Positions 36,629 to 49,630 are shown, counted from the first letter of the stretch. The stretch: DNA of 64,000 bases from Bicyclus anynana (GCF_947172395.1 NC_069083.1:9952501-10016500); one strand, 5' to 3'. Translations and numbers: made by a program. Notes: a model not told the origin generated them from the letters alone.

Positions 36629-39600
36629 AAAATGAAATTTTAAAAATGCCACTGCTGAATATCAACCTGAAATATAGAAGGTTTTAAAAAACTCATCAAG
36701 CAATTCGGTCTAAAACTTAAATGCAAATAAGGAGCTTTTACTGTACCTACTTTATATTTCAAAATAATTTTAATTTTAATTTTACTGTAGTTTTACTAAT
36801 TGCAAGAAAGCGTTTTTATTTTAATAAAACTTTTAGTATCACAATGAGTATGTTAAAAGATAATTTGAACAAAAACTCAATACATTAAATATATTGAAAA
36901 CAAGACAATGTGCATTTATACTTCAGATAAAAGTTAATGAATAAGCATCTACGGAAGAGACATGATCATATCAGGACAATAAAAAATAAACTTGGCCATT
37001 GCGAGACAAATAGCTATCGATGTATAAGTTTTACATTCAGATAAATATATGGATGCAGTTAAATACTACAGTTGTTTTTATAACAATGAACCTTTAAAAT
37101 TTTAAGTATTTGCAAATGTATACAAAGTAGATACTGTTCTTATATGTAAAGAAACGGAAATTAGAAAGAAGAATTTTTTTACGTTTTCTACATCTACATA
37201 CTAAATCTTTATTAGTTATATAATGCAATATCGGTATAAAACCTTTAATCTTATCAGTATTTATTTACATTTTAAGCACAATTGTTTACTTGATACATTG
37301 TATCTAATAGTGATTTATTGTTTATGTCGTGAAAATTTCCATACCAATTATTCCATTATTCATTCAAATGTTTTGCACATACATTTCTAAATGTATTAAT
37401 TATACTAATAGGCTTTGAATATAACAGAAATTTGTGCATTTATTAGTTCGGAATTCGTATAATAATTTGTATAGTCTTAACCAATTGAAATAAAAAGCGT
37501 AAAAATGAAATATTTTAACGCATTGCATTCATTACAACCGTGTCACACAATACACACAAGTCCACCGCTCGTGGCGTCAAACTTACTGTCGTATCGAATT
37601 ACAACAATGTAACATAAATTTGCTTAATGTAGCGTCTAAGTGTGCGTTTAGTGCTTCGTAATTATCGAATCACGTTCGTTTTTCAGTCGAAAGTGACAAT
37701 AGACAGCAGACCAATAGAAACGAATGGCAACAAGTCACAGTTTTGTGAAGCGAGATTTAGTCCTATGTAAGCAAGCGCGAAGGGCGGAGTGAGAATGAGC
37801 AAAATGCATAGAAAAACTGTGCACGCGTGTTCGTGTTGACCTATCACTCTGATCTGCTTGATACGCAACATGCGGCTGCATGCAGTTTGTGTTTGACATT
37901 ACAAATGGAACCTCCCACAGAGCCATATTATTGGAGCCGTAGTCGTGTAGTGATAGCGATCGAATAGCCCGTAATATAAACAACTCATTTGAAAATGTAT
38001 GTAATTTGCAAACTTCTAAACCTGCGTAGGTTAAGGCATTTGTTCAATATTGCCTATTAATAGACGAATACTAAATATATGAATTGACAGTTGATATAAT
38101 TTGTTTCATAACTTGCCCCACCTCGCCGTTAAATGAAATTCTGTTTAGCACGGCTATTCATATAATATCAAAACTCCGACACATTCATTTCACGCTACAT
38201 AACAATAAATGTAGCTCTAATTATTTTAGGCTGTCAACAATTATGAAAAATTTTTAAACTATTCGCTAAAAAATAATTTATGGCCATAGAGCGTTATTTT
38301 AGCCTTGGCTTGAAAGCTTGATACATTTTTTGCAGTTGCAGTAATCAACCAGTAACACGATACAAAACATTCCTAAATATATTTAATTCGTTTTATTATT
38401 ACCCCTTATTTAAAATAGGTTTAGGTTATGTTAACTTTTGCTATCAAAATCGATTAAGTGATTTTAAAATAAAAATTACTATTACTAAAATAACTGTAAA
38501 AAGTTTTAAACGCTTTTTAAGCTCTTAGCTCGCGTATAATGAAATTACCGATTAGACGAAGAGTGGTAGTTACTTATAAAAGTAATTAGCTGTAAATCTT
38601 CACATGTGAAACTAATTCGCCCGCAGGCTCCGCGACCGAGGTGCTGCCCGCATTCGCGTTAATTGTGTACATATATTATACCTCGTAATAAAAGTATGTT
38701 TAAGCGGTCACCGCCAAATAACATGTCTTCAGATATCATTTTTCGCTACGACGTGATTGCTTTGTAAAGTAATAAAAAATATAAGATATTAGTGCGACAC
38801 ATTATTATAATATGAAACAACTTATGACATGGGTTGGACATAATTAGACAAGGGCCTGCCTTGAACAAAGTATACTTCGTGCTGTATTTTTATCTAACTA
38901 TGTTTGTTTTTCTACTATAGATACTCGTAATTTGAACTGATACATACACAAACAAATGCTCAAGCATTTTACCCGCCTACGGCAAAAATAAAAAGAGGTT
39001 ATTAGTTAGTGTTGATGATACATTTTTACTAAACATTTAATTGTCAAAAAATGAAGATGAAGATAAATAGTTAGACAAAAGAACTGCTTTAAAAACTGTA
39101 GAAATAGGCATATCATCCTTGGAATTTACGAGGTCTAATTAGGCTTCTTGTTTTGCGAAACAACTGTATAGGTACTGAAACTAATTATTAGCCTTCTGTG
39201 AACTTTTTATCAGCCGCCCGAACAATGGAAACGTGACTGTACTAGCGATTACTAACTTTATTAAAGAACCCTTAGCCACTCAGTACAGAGCAAATACTAA
39301 GGCATAGCGCATTGCCATCCTTGTTCGTATCTTACCTACATGGGTTGCCTCGTTACGATAAGTAAATGTCAAAGCAATATATGTAAATTATCTTAAACCA
39401 ACTATCAAATCAGAATGGGCTCCAACAAAACTATAAAAATAACAATATTGTAAAGTCCCAGCGTGGTCGACTGCTCGGAAACATTTGCGTATTTACAGCT
39501 GTGATTACATTGGCGCCGATTGCTTTTCGAAATACCCAAGTGCGCGGCAGTTTGTTTTCGACTCAAAAGACAAAATCATATGCTTGTGCAATACGACTCA

Positions 39601-41354
39601 TAATTGATAAATTATTGCAGATAGGCTGTTAGGTCTTTATTTAAATTGCAATGATAAAATTATTTTGCGCAATCGCAATGCCAACAACTTGAAATTTTAG
39701 CTTCAATAAAATAAATCAACTTATTTAACACGCCATTTTCACGTTTTATTTTTTTAATTGATACACTTTGTTCATATGGTATTGTACAATCGCGTTTACA
39801 AAGCTTTCAAGATACTATATAAATATTTTTTTTAATATCGAGAAAATTATTTTGAATTGGTTAATTACAATTGATTAATTTATTCATCATTCGTCATTCC
39901 GAAAAACATATTAATACAATAACTAAAAGACACCCGCAACTTCGTCGATCCTTACACCTCCTTAATCCAGTCCTGTCGCTAAATCTGTTTTAGCTGACAT
40001 GTCCTAAGTACTTCCCTATAGATTTCATCTTTGTAGGTACGTCAAGCGGTTTACGATAGTTCGTAATGAGTGACGTTTCGCTTTTATATTTATAGATTAA
40101 TTTTCCGTTGAAGTTTTGGAACACTAAAGGGATTCCCACGAATTTAGAACATCCTCCTTTGTTAAAGATGGTTAATAAAACCTGCTACAAAAGATAATGA
40201 TAAAGAACGTTTAAATAAGTAAGGAAAGTAATTTAATAACTAAACTGTTTTAGCACATGATGGATTTAATTAAATAAAGTAACAACTTTATTTAAATTGT
40301 ATTTAATAATTTAACTTATAAAAATACCATGTTTAACATAAGCAGTACTTAAATCCGATTAAAATTAATTGAAACTATTATTCTAATAACAGCAAACATT
40401 ATTATTTTACATTAGTTTGAGGTCTTTATACGCCATCTATTGACATCAGGTGAAATCATCAAGCAAACCTTTTAACGTTAGTGACATCTAGCGCCACCAA
40501 ATTAAACCTCACTAAATAATTTCGGTTGTGCCTACTTCATTGTTTAGACTTCAACGCGCTCAGAGTTCATAAAAATATTTATTAGAATCTAAAGTTTTGG
40601 GTAATATACGTTCACAGAACTTATGTAGTTTTGGTGTTTTTATATGCATTGCAGTTAATTTATGAAAGTTCTTATAATATTAAGTGCCTAAATCGAATTT
40701 GTAATAAATATTGTTTGAAAAATCCAAACGTTTCTTCTCCTTTTAACATGAAGTTATTTGTTATACAATTTAATCCCAACTGGAAGTGTGTATTAAAAAC
40801 TACTTTTTAACCTCTAATATTAATAAAACTTTTTTACTATATTATAAAAACCTAGAAGGGGGAAAATCCAAAATATAAAACAAAATGTCCCGGAAATAAA
40901 AGCCCTTATATCATTGAGGAAAGACATGTCTCATCGGTTTCAATGCTACGCCGCATGCCAAACACGTTCGCTATTGTTTTAAATAAAGTCCAATATAATG
41001 AATCCCGAGACTGGCTGATCTATCGACATAAAGAAACGGTCATGCGACTTTCCGCTCGTAACTTTGGCAGTTTTGAATTTATTTATCCACTTATTTCTGA
41101 CTCGTCAGTCATGGTTAGACTGCGCGGTTAAAGACAGTGAGGTCCTGGTTTCTAGTCTTTGGTTGGACTATGTAACATCGGCAATTTGTTCTCGGATGTA
41201 AATCTCAATAACAGTCCAGAATTGAAAGTCCATGGTGTTGGGACAATTCAGTGTCTCGCAAAGTACGTAAAACCGTCTGTCGCAGTTATACTCATTAAGT
41301 CACGTAAAGATTATTAAGCGTGGTACATTTAGATTTTTTTTGGTTTTTTTTATG
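36629..41354. other. Long non-coding stretch
   Basis: No gene and no repeat that I can name, apart from a pair of short 'gccatctattg' / 'gacatctagcgcc' motifs at 40431-40498 of a kind often seen in dispersed repeats. Sequence around 37540-37980 and 38610-38670 is more balanced and could be regulatory. The overlapping 62- and 82-codon minus frames at 37683-37983 lack domains. Confidence 0.4.
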
Positions 41355-41658
41355 CTCTACAAGTTAGCTTTTGACTACAATCTCAAGTGATGGTAAGTGA
41401 TGATACAATCTAAAATGAAATCAGGCTAACTTGTTAGGAGGAGGATGAAAATCCACACCCCTTTCGGTTTTTTCACGAAATCTTACCGGAAGATTAAATC
41501 GCTTGGCGGTACGTCTTTGCCGGTAGGGTGGTAACTAGCCACGGCCGAAGCCGGACCTGGACCAATTAAGAAAACCTTAATCGGCCCAGCCGGAGAACGA
41601 ACCCAGGACCTCCGTCTTTTAAATCCACCGCGCATACTACTGCGCCACGGAGGTCGTC
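41355..41658 (-). repeat. Near-complete SINE (family A)
   Basis: Head near 41658 on the minus strand, followed inward by the B box (GGTTCGTTCTCCGG on the minus strand), then the body ('gtagggtggtaactagccac' in plus form). The tail at the left is 'ctacaagttagcttttgact'. It is several percent different from the copy at 36313-36628, for example lacking the 'tcccaccagccag' section at about 41550. Confidence 0.8.
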
Positions 41659-43849
41659 AAATTTCAAGAGAAATCCGCCACTTCTTTAGAAGAGAGGAAA
41701 CCTTATAGTGTGTATATATTACTGTATGTGGCTGATAATGATCTTAATAATTAAAATTAATATTCAATATACCGTCTGGCTATTTTGTCATAATTAATTA
41801 GTTATTAACATTTTAAAAAGCATATTATTTACTCTTTTAAATTTTCATATGGCGCTATTTTATAGAGTAAGTAAGTAAAGCCTAGTTTTAATTTGAAAAC
41901 AAAAAATGTTTTAACAGAGTAGGAATACGCAAATATTAATCCTACTAAAAATAAAATGCATAATGAAGACGAATAAAATCATTGTTTTTACCGTTCATAC
42001 GCGCACATAACTCGTAATAAGTAACTACATTTAACATTCACGACCTTTAACGTCAGTATAATCTTATACCTATATACTCGTCACTATTGAAACAGTTGAT
42101 GGATTATTACCTCTTTTTGTACAAAGGTGCATCTAAAGACCACTTATCAATATTTATTAAACAAAATTTTACTCTCAATGATGTTCTTTTAACTTTAAAC
42201 GCAATGTGAATATTTATTCAAATCTGTAAAGTCAATACCTAAAAACAAGTTCTTTCAAACTGTATGTTTAACAAATCGCTAAATTCATAGATTTAAATCT
42301 GACGCCTATATTTAAATCATTTATTTTAATACGAAATCATTTGAGTTTATACCATTTTAAAAGTTCTATAATAAAAGAATAACATTCTGAGTATGCGTGC
42401 ATTGCAAACTCGACTATTATGTGTAATTATGTGGCCGCATAAACCAAGTACTTTGCTGCTCAGGTCCCAATTACACTTAGCGAGCTTTTAATATTGTTCA
42501 TTATGCTAAGGAAACGACAAGATTTTGCTGGAATTCATTATCCTTAAAAAGTATAAAGTGCACGCAAAGGGCGATCAAAATGCTAAGTAGGTATGCGTTC
42601 AATCACTATGACCATAATTGTAACTCGCTTTATACATGGTTCCTCCGGCGTCCGTTTTTCATTTTTAACGACTGAGATATAACTAAATATCTATCTAATT
42701 TTAAACATAATGATACATATATCAACTAAAACATAAGACAGTTTCAAAGTAAGAATAGCACAACCATCAAAACTAGAAAAGCAAAAATCAGCAACGCAGA
42801 ACACAGAAAGATTTAATTGCGAATACGTTACTGTTTCTTAGTCTCTCAATCAATTCAGATTCGGAAAAATTTTAGCCAATTTTATGCCTCTAATTGGATA
42901 ATCAAGATAATAACTAAAATAGTTGTTTATGAGAAGTGAATTTAAAATTAGTAGCCATTCATTTAAATTGCCGGCAAAACATTTGGAATGTTTATCAATA
43001 ATATTAGTCAGGAGAGTCATAAACGGTAGACCGTTAGTTCCCCGATGAAATTGCGGTTATTTATGAATGTTTGAGACAACGATATGTGATAGGTGCCTAC
43101 CTACCTACACAAATTTATCATATTGGATTTTATCTGCCAAGATGTAATAAAAATGACCATTAAAGAGTTCGTACGTCATTTAAGGGAACCCGGTGGCAAA
43201 TAAATAATTTTGTTAGTAACTGCAACTACATAAATATGTAATATGATACAAATATAAAAACGTAAGCTTGGCACTAATGCCTATATATTTTTTAATTTTA
43301 TTACAAAATCCAAAGGCACGTTAGGGCCCCTCGAAACTTTAATTTTATGTTTTCGACTATTTATCACCATTATCTAATAACATCACCCGACGTTTCAAAA
43401 ATGCTTGTAAACTAAGCCTTCTACAGAAAAGCATTATACTTATAATGCAAAGGAAACTTGCACTATAATTGCGTTTATATATATTACTATAATTTAGATG
43501 TGCTCGTATAGTTATGAAATAATATTAGTAACAAAAGAAAATTTGAATACAAAAGTTTGTATTATACTAAAAGGTCAGTGCCACGGTACCTATCATCTTT
43601 TATTTACTCACCGTTGCCAAGCGAAAACTATTTGATGTTTACATAAAGTGTTGGGATTATATCCAAGCTTTTTTATTGTGAATAACTTGAATAAAGTATT
43701 AAGCGGATTATGGGCGGATTTTACAGTAATATCAAAACATTATACACACAGAAGTAGAAATAAGCAATACTAAAAATAGTTACATAAAACTTTTGTAATA
43801 AAACTGACATATTTAAAAGAAGCATCTAAAGGCATACGAATATACTCGT
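41659..43849. other. Non-coding sequence, nothing recognised
   Basis: AT-rich sequence with no supported coding frame or repeat. Confidence 0.4.
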
Positions 43850-44040
43850 ATTATAAAACAAAATTATTCGTCGGATCTGTCTGTCTGTATGTTCGTAATA
43901 AACAAAGACTACTGAACGGATTTTCACGCGGTTTTCATCAAGAATCGAATATGTATTCAGTTACGTAGGAGATAAAAATACTATTTATCAAGACAACCTA
44001 ACGCAAACATTTTATTGGCCGTAATACCAAAAAACTAGTT
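43850..44040 (+). repeat. Dispersed repeat fragment, 'ctgtctgtctgtatgttcg' type
   Basis: It contains 'tcggatctgtctgtctgtat', 'aaagactactgaacggattt' and 'tcacgcggttttcatcaaga', the usual start of LINE-tail or Tc1-like dispersed repeats in Lepidoptera. No coding sequence is present. Confidence 0.5.
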
Positions 44041-44329
44041 TTATACCTATTATAAGTACCTACTTCTTTACAAACATAATAATTAAATCAACCATCAATC
44101 AAAGGTGTTATAGAAATTATTTGCATAACTTATTCAGAACTCGGGTCGCGTTCGTTGTTATCTGAACGATATTACGATGAAAACAACTGCTAATGAGAAA
44201 AAGAACGAATTATTTGTTTCTTAATACTGGATGTCATGTCTTGGATGGTATTTCACTTAATGATAAGTGTAATCACAGTTCATCTGAAAAGGAATCGAAT
44301 TATATAATTATATGCTCACGTCATAGTAG

Positions 44330-44575
44330 CTTTATGCATGCAAAGTCGATCGGTTTGAAATTGGCAAAGTTTCATACAAACTTTCATTTCCTATTTTATC
44401 CCTTTTGGGGTAGAATTGATCAAAATCCTTTCTTAGCGGATGCCTAGGTCATAACATCTACCTGCATGCCAAATTTCAGCCCGATCCATTCAGTGATTTG
44501 GACTGTGCGTTGATAGATCACTTTGTCAGTCAGTGTTTAAGTCACCTTTGAGTTTTATATATTTAGATTGTGATG
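44330..44575 (+). repeat. Dispersed repeat, 'tgcctaggtcataacatcta' type
   Basis: The order 'catacaaactttcatttcct', 'tagaattgatcaaaatcctt', 'gcggatgcctaggtcataac', 'atgccaaatttcagcccgat', 'gtgcgttgatagatcacttt', 'tatatatttagatt' is a well-preserved copy of a repeat common in Lepidoptera. The 84-codon plus frame at 44193-44447 runs into it and is not considered a gene. Confidence 0.65.
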
Positions 44576-45541
44576 CTGTATTATAAAATAACAATATTAA
44601 ACCTAAACCTGATAATGAGATAAGACTAGACGAGGTTTTTAATAAAAATACTGTCCTAAAGTCTTACATTAACTTAATTCCGCCTTAATTTTAATTAGCA
44701 ACTTTGTAAGCATATGTGTATAATATACCTACACGAACCAGCTTAAATTAGATAACATTAAAACATTCTGTTTTAAATAATAAACAACACGAGAGGCTCG
44801 GCTCAGGCCAGAGCGAGAGTCTGTTAAGAGAAAGTTAGCACGCCCTGTTATGGCGGCATTTCTCATTCCTCAGAACCTTTTCCCCTTATTACATGAGTAA
44901 ATCTGTCTCTTTCGCATTATTTATGTATTTATAAACAATAAAATTTAATGGTTACCTTCCACAGTACATTTTTTATTATCTGTAGGCAGTTTTCTGCATG
45001 TAAGAATTTTTGAGATCTAAACCATCTGTGTTTGGGTAATAATGTAGCAAACTTTGAGTAAGTATTTAATTAGTTATCTAGTTATCTAAATTGAATGCCA
45101 GATGGTTTCTTTTACTTTAAGAAATCATCTTCTTAAACGCTACCTCATCTTTTTAAATCTATCAAGAAAAAATGCACGTCAACCTTAGCAACACCAACTT
45201 TGGCCAACAACATAACAGCGTTTAAGTTTCGAAAAAATCAGAAATACATGAACTTTGCAAACAAAGTCACAGGCAAGAGTAACACAAATGATATTTGTAC
45301 AGGTATGAATAATGTGGGAGTCAAATAAATAATGATTAAGACAAAAGCATTTCGGTCTAGTAGACGAGACTTTACAAGCATGACCTCTTCATTGCGGCGC
45401 GCGGCCGATGGCGCGCAAGGTCACGAACGCGCGTGCAACCCAATCGTGACCCGCTCGCATACTGCATACAACAATACAAATAACACGCCATGCTAAATAA
45501 CACTAGAGTTCATTATCATTTGTTTCCTTTTAAACATACAG
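44576..45541. other. Non-coding sequence with GC-rich patch
   Basis: Most is AT-rich. At about 45390-45480 there is a CpG-rich patch (GGCGCGCGGCCGATGGCGCG) directly followed by CAAGGTCAC (45416-45424), an FTZ-F1/ERR-type half-site. It may be a small regulatory element. Confidence 0.35.
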
Positions 45542-45544
45542 TCT

Positions 45545-45928
45545 ATGATTTTTTTATCTATACTAATATAATAAAGACGTAAGTTTTTGGTATTGTAGGG
45601 AATAATCTCTGGATCTACTGAACCGATTTTAAAAATTCTTTTACCACTACAACGTCACGATTGGCTGGTGGGAGGCTTCGGCCATGACTAGTTACCACCC
45701 TACTACCGGCAAAGACGTACCGCCAAGCGATTTAGCGTTCCGGTACGATGCCGTGTAGAAACCGAAAGGGGTGTGGATTTTCATCCTCCTCCTAACAAGT
45801 TAGCCCGCTTCCATCTTAGACTGCATCATCACTTACCTATTTGTGAATGTCATAGGCTATATTTTATTCCCGCATTCTTATAACAACGGGAACTACGCGA
45901 GTGCAACCGCGGAGCGTCAGCTAGATTA
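45545..45928 (-). repeat. Rep-A copy interrupted by a SINE
   Basis: The left part, 'ctatactaatataataaaga' through 'ggatctactgaaccgatttt' to 'cttttaccacta', is Rep-A in reverse orientation. After the SINE piece (45659-45837) Rep-A resumes at 'tatttgtgaatgtcatagg', continuing 'ctatattttattcccgcatt' and 'gcaaccgcggagcgtcagct'. In other copies those two halves are contiguous, so the SINE arrived later. Confidence 0.75.
45659..45837 (+). repeat. Partial SINE (family A) inside Rep-A
   Basis: It contains 'gattggctggtgggaggctt', 'ccctactaccggcaaagacg', 'taccgccaagcgatttagcg', 'aaaccgaaaggggtgtggat' and 'tgcatcatcacttacc'. The tRNA-like head and the last part of the tail are missing. Truncation on both sides, without an A-rich end, suggests deletion after insertion, or transfer by another route. 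Confidence 0.75.
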
Positions 45929-47911
45929 ATATAGATTAAGTTGACACCCCTGATGGAAAGCAGCCTTGAAGATACTAAGGTTTCTACTAACATTGATGGC
46001 GTTCAACGTCTTTGTACATTGTATACTCGAAGACGTCCCGCGGTTTCACTCTTAATTCCCGTTCCTGGAATTCCGTGGAAATTCAGGATAAAATAAAGAT
46101 TAATATGTTAGTCTATGAAGATGTACAAGTAGCTTACTATTAATAGTAAAAGGAGAGAAGCTCAGAGTATACCACTAAAATCTCAGTAACTTTGTCTCTT
46201 TAAAGTATTAACTATAGATGTTGTGATTCTAAAACACGCATGATTTCTACATAGTGTAACTTTAGCATTTGACAAGTCTCTCACAGAATACATATTATCT
46301 GTCTGTTTTAGGTTCAAAGCGTTTCGCCGTCCGTTTACACCGAATAGCGAATCGCTGAGGTCATAGACCAATTTGTAAACATAACCTTGCAAATTATGTT
46401 AAATAAGTTCTTACTTTTGCTATTAATTTATAGATAATAGTTGCGTAAGTAAGACAATGGAAAATCGTAATGTAAAAAATAATAAAACTCCACTTCATTA
46501 TCCTCGGCGTTCATTTAAAACTTAACTTAATAAATAAATAAAATGTGTTTTTATTGAGAAATTAATTGGACATAGGTACTACGGCTTTGGCAATTAACGC
46601 AGTTCTTTGCGAGTTTATGTAGATAGAAAGCGGTTGCAAGTAACGGTTAATTGCCTGGTACCTTATATGATGGTAGAAGAGCTGACCAAGAATGGGATAC
46701 ATTATTCAAAGGGATCATTTACATCGCAGCGCGGCGGAGACGTGGCGGATTGCGACTCCTTGTACGTAGTCGGTGGCATGCACGGCACTCACTGTGCCAC
46801 GCAAAAAACATACCATATCGTCAGAGTTTTTCTTTTTTGATATACGTATAAACAGTAAATTCTTCGAGTTGGTACTTAAAGAAACTGTCCTTGCATAGCG
46901 TTCAATAAAAAATATAAGACAATTATGAGATGCCGAGATATAATTTATCCCACGTACACCAAAATCCTTCACTCCGGACAATAAAAGGTTAGAGCTATTT
47001 TTTGTCGAGCCTCATAAACCTGACCATCTGTGCTATCGTCGGGGGCTAATTAAGTACGTTACTATTGTGCCTCACTTAACGAGGTGAATAAGAGTGCTAC
47101 ATGAGCTCGAGGGAGGGATAAAAAAGCGCATTCTCATTCGATTCTCGATTTTAAAATAATTAAAGTAGCTATTCATTAACGTATTGTTATTGGAATTGCA
47201 GTAGCCGATATCGATTAAGTGCTATAATTACATCGGCATCCGAAAACATTGGTGCGAGTTGAGTGAGAGGCGCGCCCTTGTGCGGCGGGCGCGGCGCGGC
47301 GCGGGCAGCGGTAGCTCCTTGCCTGCGTCGTTTTCGGCCCGTCCACGTCCACGCACCCCGATGACAGTGAATGTGCAACCTTACTACCATACTGGCTCGC
47401 CTATAATGCGTATCACGAAGCTTTTATTCACGCTCAAACTGATTAATTTAAAAACAGAAGCTTGCGCTACTTGCTAAGTACCTACAAGTACACAGTAGTA
47501 TACAGACGTGAAGCACAAGAAATCAATCTGATATGGCCCTGTCACAAAATCCGTTAACTATAAACTACCTCTCTGCTAAACTTCGTCTTTTTACATCAAA
47601 TGATTTTCGATATTTCGTTGTACCTTTTTCTTTTACGAGTATAATGTTCGATAAGTATGTTTATAAGTATTCTGTTACTGGCCAGCATGTTCCAATCTAC
47701 ACAATCGGACAATGCACCCTTTGAAGCTTTATACCTACACGAAAACAGCTTCGCAGTTATTTGAGCACTCAATAACAGCCTCGTCATGGATCCTTAGGGC
47801 ATTTTACTTCGAGAAATTCGATACTTAATCAAGATTTTAAAATGTTATTTTACCCACTCTCAAAAAAGACGATGCAAGGCATTTTAACATAATAACATGA
47901 TAATAATCCCA
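45929..47911. other. Non-coding sequence with a CpG-rich patch
   Basis: The stretch 47255-47370 is the most GC-rich in this half of the window (CGGCGGGCGCGGCGCGGCGC) and opens frames of 67 and 72 codons on opposite strands. Neither shows a recognisable domain. It may be an alternative promoter or untranslated first exon, for example of a short grh isoform, but nothing confirms that. The frames overlapping 46607-46981 and 47533-47787 are mutual shadows. Confidence 0.35.
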
Positions 47912-48110
47912 CTACCGTAGTCCATAACCAAATTGCCCCACTCTCAACTCTGAAACGTTCCTCACACCCAGCTTTGCATTGAAATCCCCTATCATGATAT
48001 TGTAGTAGGATTGCGAGGCATGTATGGTTTTTGATATATCCTCATACAATACCTCTACCTCCTCTTCGGTTTGTATTGAGGTCGGCGCGTAAACCTGCAT
48101 AATCTTCAAC
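47912..48110 (-). mobile_element. RTE-type LINE, endonuclease fragment, inverted
   Basis: The minus strand encodes KIMQVYAPTSIQTEEEVEVL, then YEDISKTIHASQSYYNIMIG, DFNAKLG and ELRVGQFGYG, ending in a stop. QVYAPT and the GDFNAKLG motif are hallmark segments of the APE-type endonuclease domain of RTE polyproteins. The piece breaks at 48110 on its 5' side, where it meets a C-terminal fragment of the same kind of protein in the opposite orientation. Confidence 0.85.
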
Positions 48111-48111
48111 G

Positions 48112-48246
48112 AATACCGTTTGGACGTTGGGACGCTGGAATGGCACCGAAAAGCGCAATGTTGGTCGACCCCCCACTAGGAGGACCGAGGATATCAAGCG
48201 GGTTGCAGGGAGCCGCTGGACGCTGGCGGCTCGAGACCGTTGTGCT
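48112..48246 (+). mobile_element. RTE-type LINE, C-terminal fragment
   Basis: The plus strand encodes EKRNVGRPPTRRTEDIKRVA followed by GSRWTLAARDRCAWR and a stop (about 48138-48255). This aligns by eye with VGRPPTRWTDDIKRVAGIRW of the element at 11733-12201. Just upstream, 'tttggacgttgggacgctgg' and 'aatggcac' match the preceding nucleotides of that element, with a frameshift between. The RT core between endonuclease and C terminus is missing. Annotators following the minus frames here would miss it. Confidence 0.8.
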
Positions 48247-48255
48247 TGGAGGTAA

Positions 48256-49424
48256 TCCATTAAATGTATACAGGGGTAGTAGGATCATATAAATTTACAC
48301 ATAATATGTATTTTAAACTTGGTAAGTATTTTGAATAGTCGTTTCAGCTAATGACACTTTAGTTCTTTCTTCTACAGAGTGAGCTTTTTCTAAAAAACGG
48401 GACTTAATACATTTTTTATCATTAATGATTTGTTTGTATATCCTTTTAAAGGTCATATTGAAAAGAAAATGTACCAGGCAAAAATTTTTTAAAGCTTTAA
48501 AATATTGATTTAATAGGGATTCCAAAAATGTAAAAATTTTAGTACGTTATTTTTAAAAATTTTGTCACAATTGCTACTTTACTTACGAAAGGGGTTGATT
48601 ATGTAAAAATCGTTACTTATTAAAATGTGTTCTTGTCAATTGAATACCAAAATAATTTATATTGAATCATAAGATAAGCAGTTAAAATGACGAAATTTAG
48701 ATTAAAAATGTAATAAAAAGACAAGTATTGCCGAAGTCAACTAGAAACCCTTTTATTTTTCCGTCTGTCTGTCTTTCCGCGGCTTAGCTGGGAAACAACT
48801 AGTAATACAAAGTTGTAATTTAGCATAGCAAGAATGTCGTAATATTTACGGGACAGCCTGTAAATGAAGAGCAAGCAAAGTCACGGTCAAGACCTATTGT
48901 TAAAAATTGACATACTGATACAGCTATAGTTTTGTAATAGTAAATATGAACTAATATAATATTCTTATTTCTTAGAAAAGTTTTGTAGCTACAAAACAAG
49001 ATGGATACACGAGTAATATTCAATTCCTAATTAATTTTAAATCGCTAAAAATTTCAAATCTGTAAATTAAAATAACATGGAAACAAAATAACATCATCGT
49101 CATTTTACAAGCTAAAAATTTAAATTTCAAATTAGCTATGCCGCGCTATCAATTCAAACCATATTAACAAAAAACATAAGGCAAAGGCTAATAATATTGC
49201 TTATATTATGCTATAGAACAGATCGTTTTTGTGACTGCATATGAATCATCGACATCTTATCTACCTCGCTTTTAAACATTTTCTTTAATATGATATTTAA
49301 TTTAATTAATGGCAGATTAAATACATACAAAGACACATAGGTAAACATGTTTTCTCCAAGTTCCAAACAAACATACGTTTCTTTTGAAAATTAAACAAAC
49401 ATATACCTTTATATAATACTAGCC
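48256..49424. other. Non-coding sequence with a repeat fragment
   Basis: Bases 48750-48800 ('ttccgtctgtctgtctttcc', 'gcggcttagctgggaaacaa') look like a fragment of a dispersed repeat with a CTGT tract. The remainder is AT-rich, with no supported gene. Confidence 0.4.
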
Positions 49425-49630
49425 GATGCCCCGCGATTTCGCTCGTTTAGTTACCGTCCCCGTGAGAATAAGGGGATAAAATAAAACATACTAGCTGCGC
49501 CCTGCGGTGTTACCCGCGTAAAATGTACGTACGCAATTTAATTTTTCCGGGATAAAAGTAGTCTCTGTTTTAATCCAGGGTATAATGTCCTCCATTTCAA
49601 AGGACAATGGTCTATTCCCAAACAAATTTT
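49425..49630 (+). repeat. Two abutting dispersed-repeat heads
   Basis: The first runs 'ctagccgatgccccgcgatt', 'tcgctcgtttagttaccgtc', 'gagaataaggggataaaata'. A new head, 'actagctgcgccctgcggtg' and 'ttacccgcgtaaaatgtacg', begins at about 49488, followed by 'ccgggataaaagtagtctct' and 'aatccagggtataatgtcct'. The two lie in the same orientation, so two related elements appear to have landed next to each other. Confidence 0.6.

Noticed and set aside
48042..48288. Minus frames with apparent VGGRPTLRF and Pro-rich sequence
   Set aside because: They are the antisense of the plus-strand RTE C-terminal fragment at 48112-48246.
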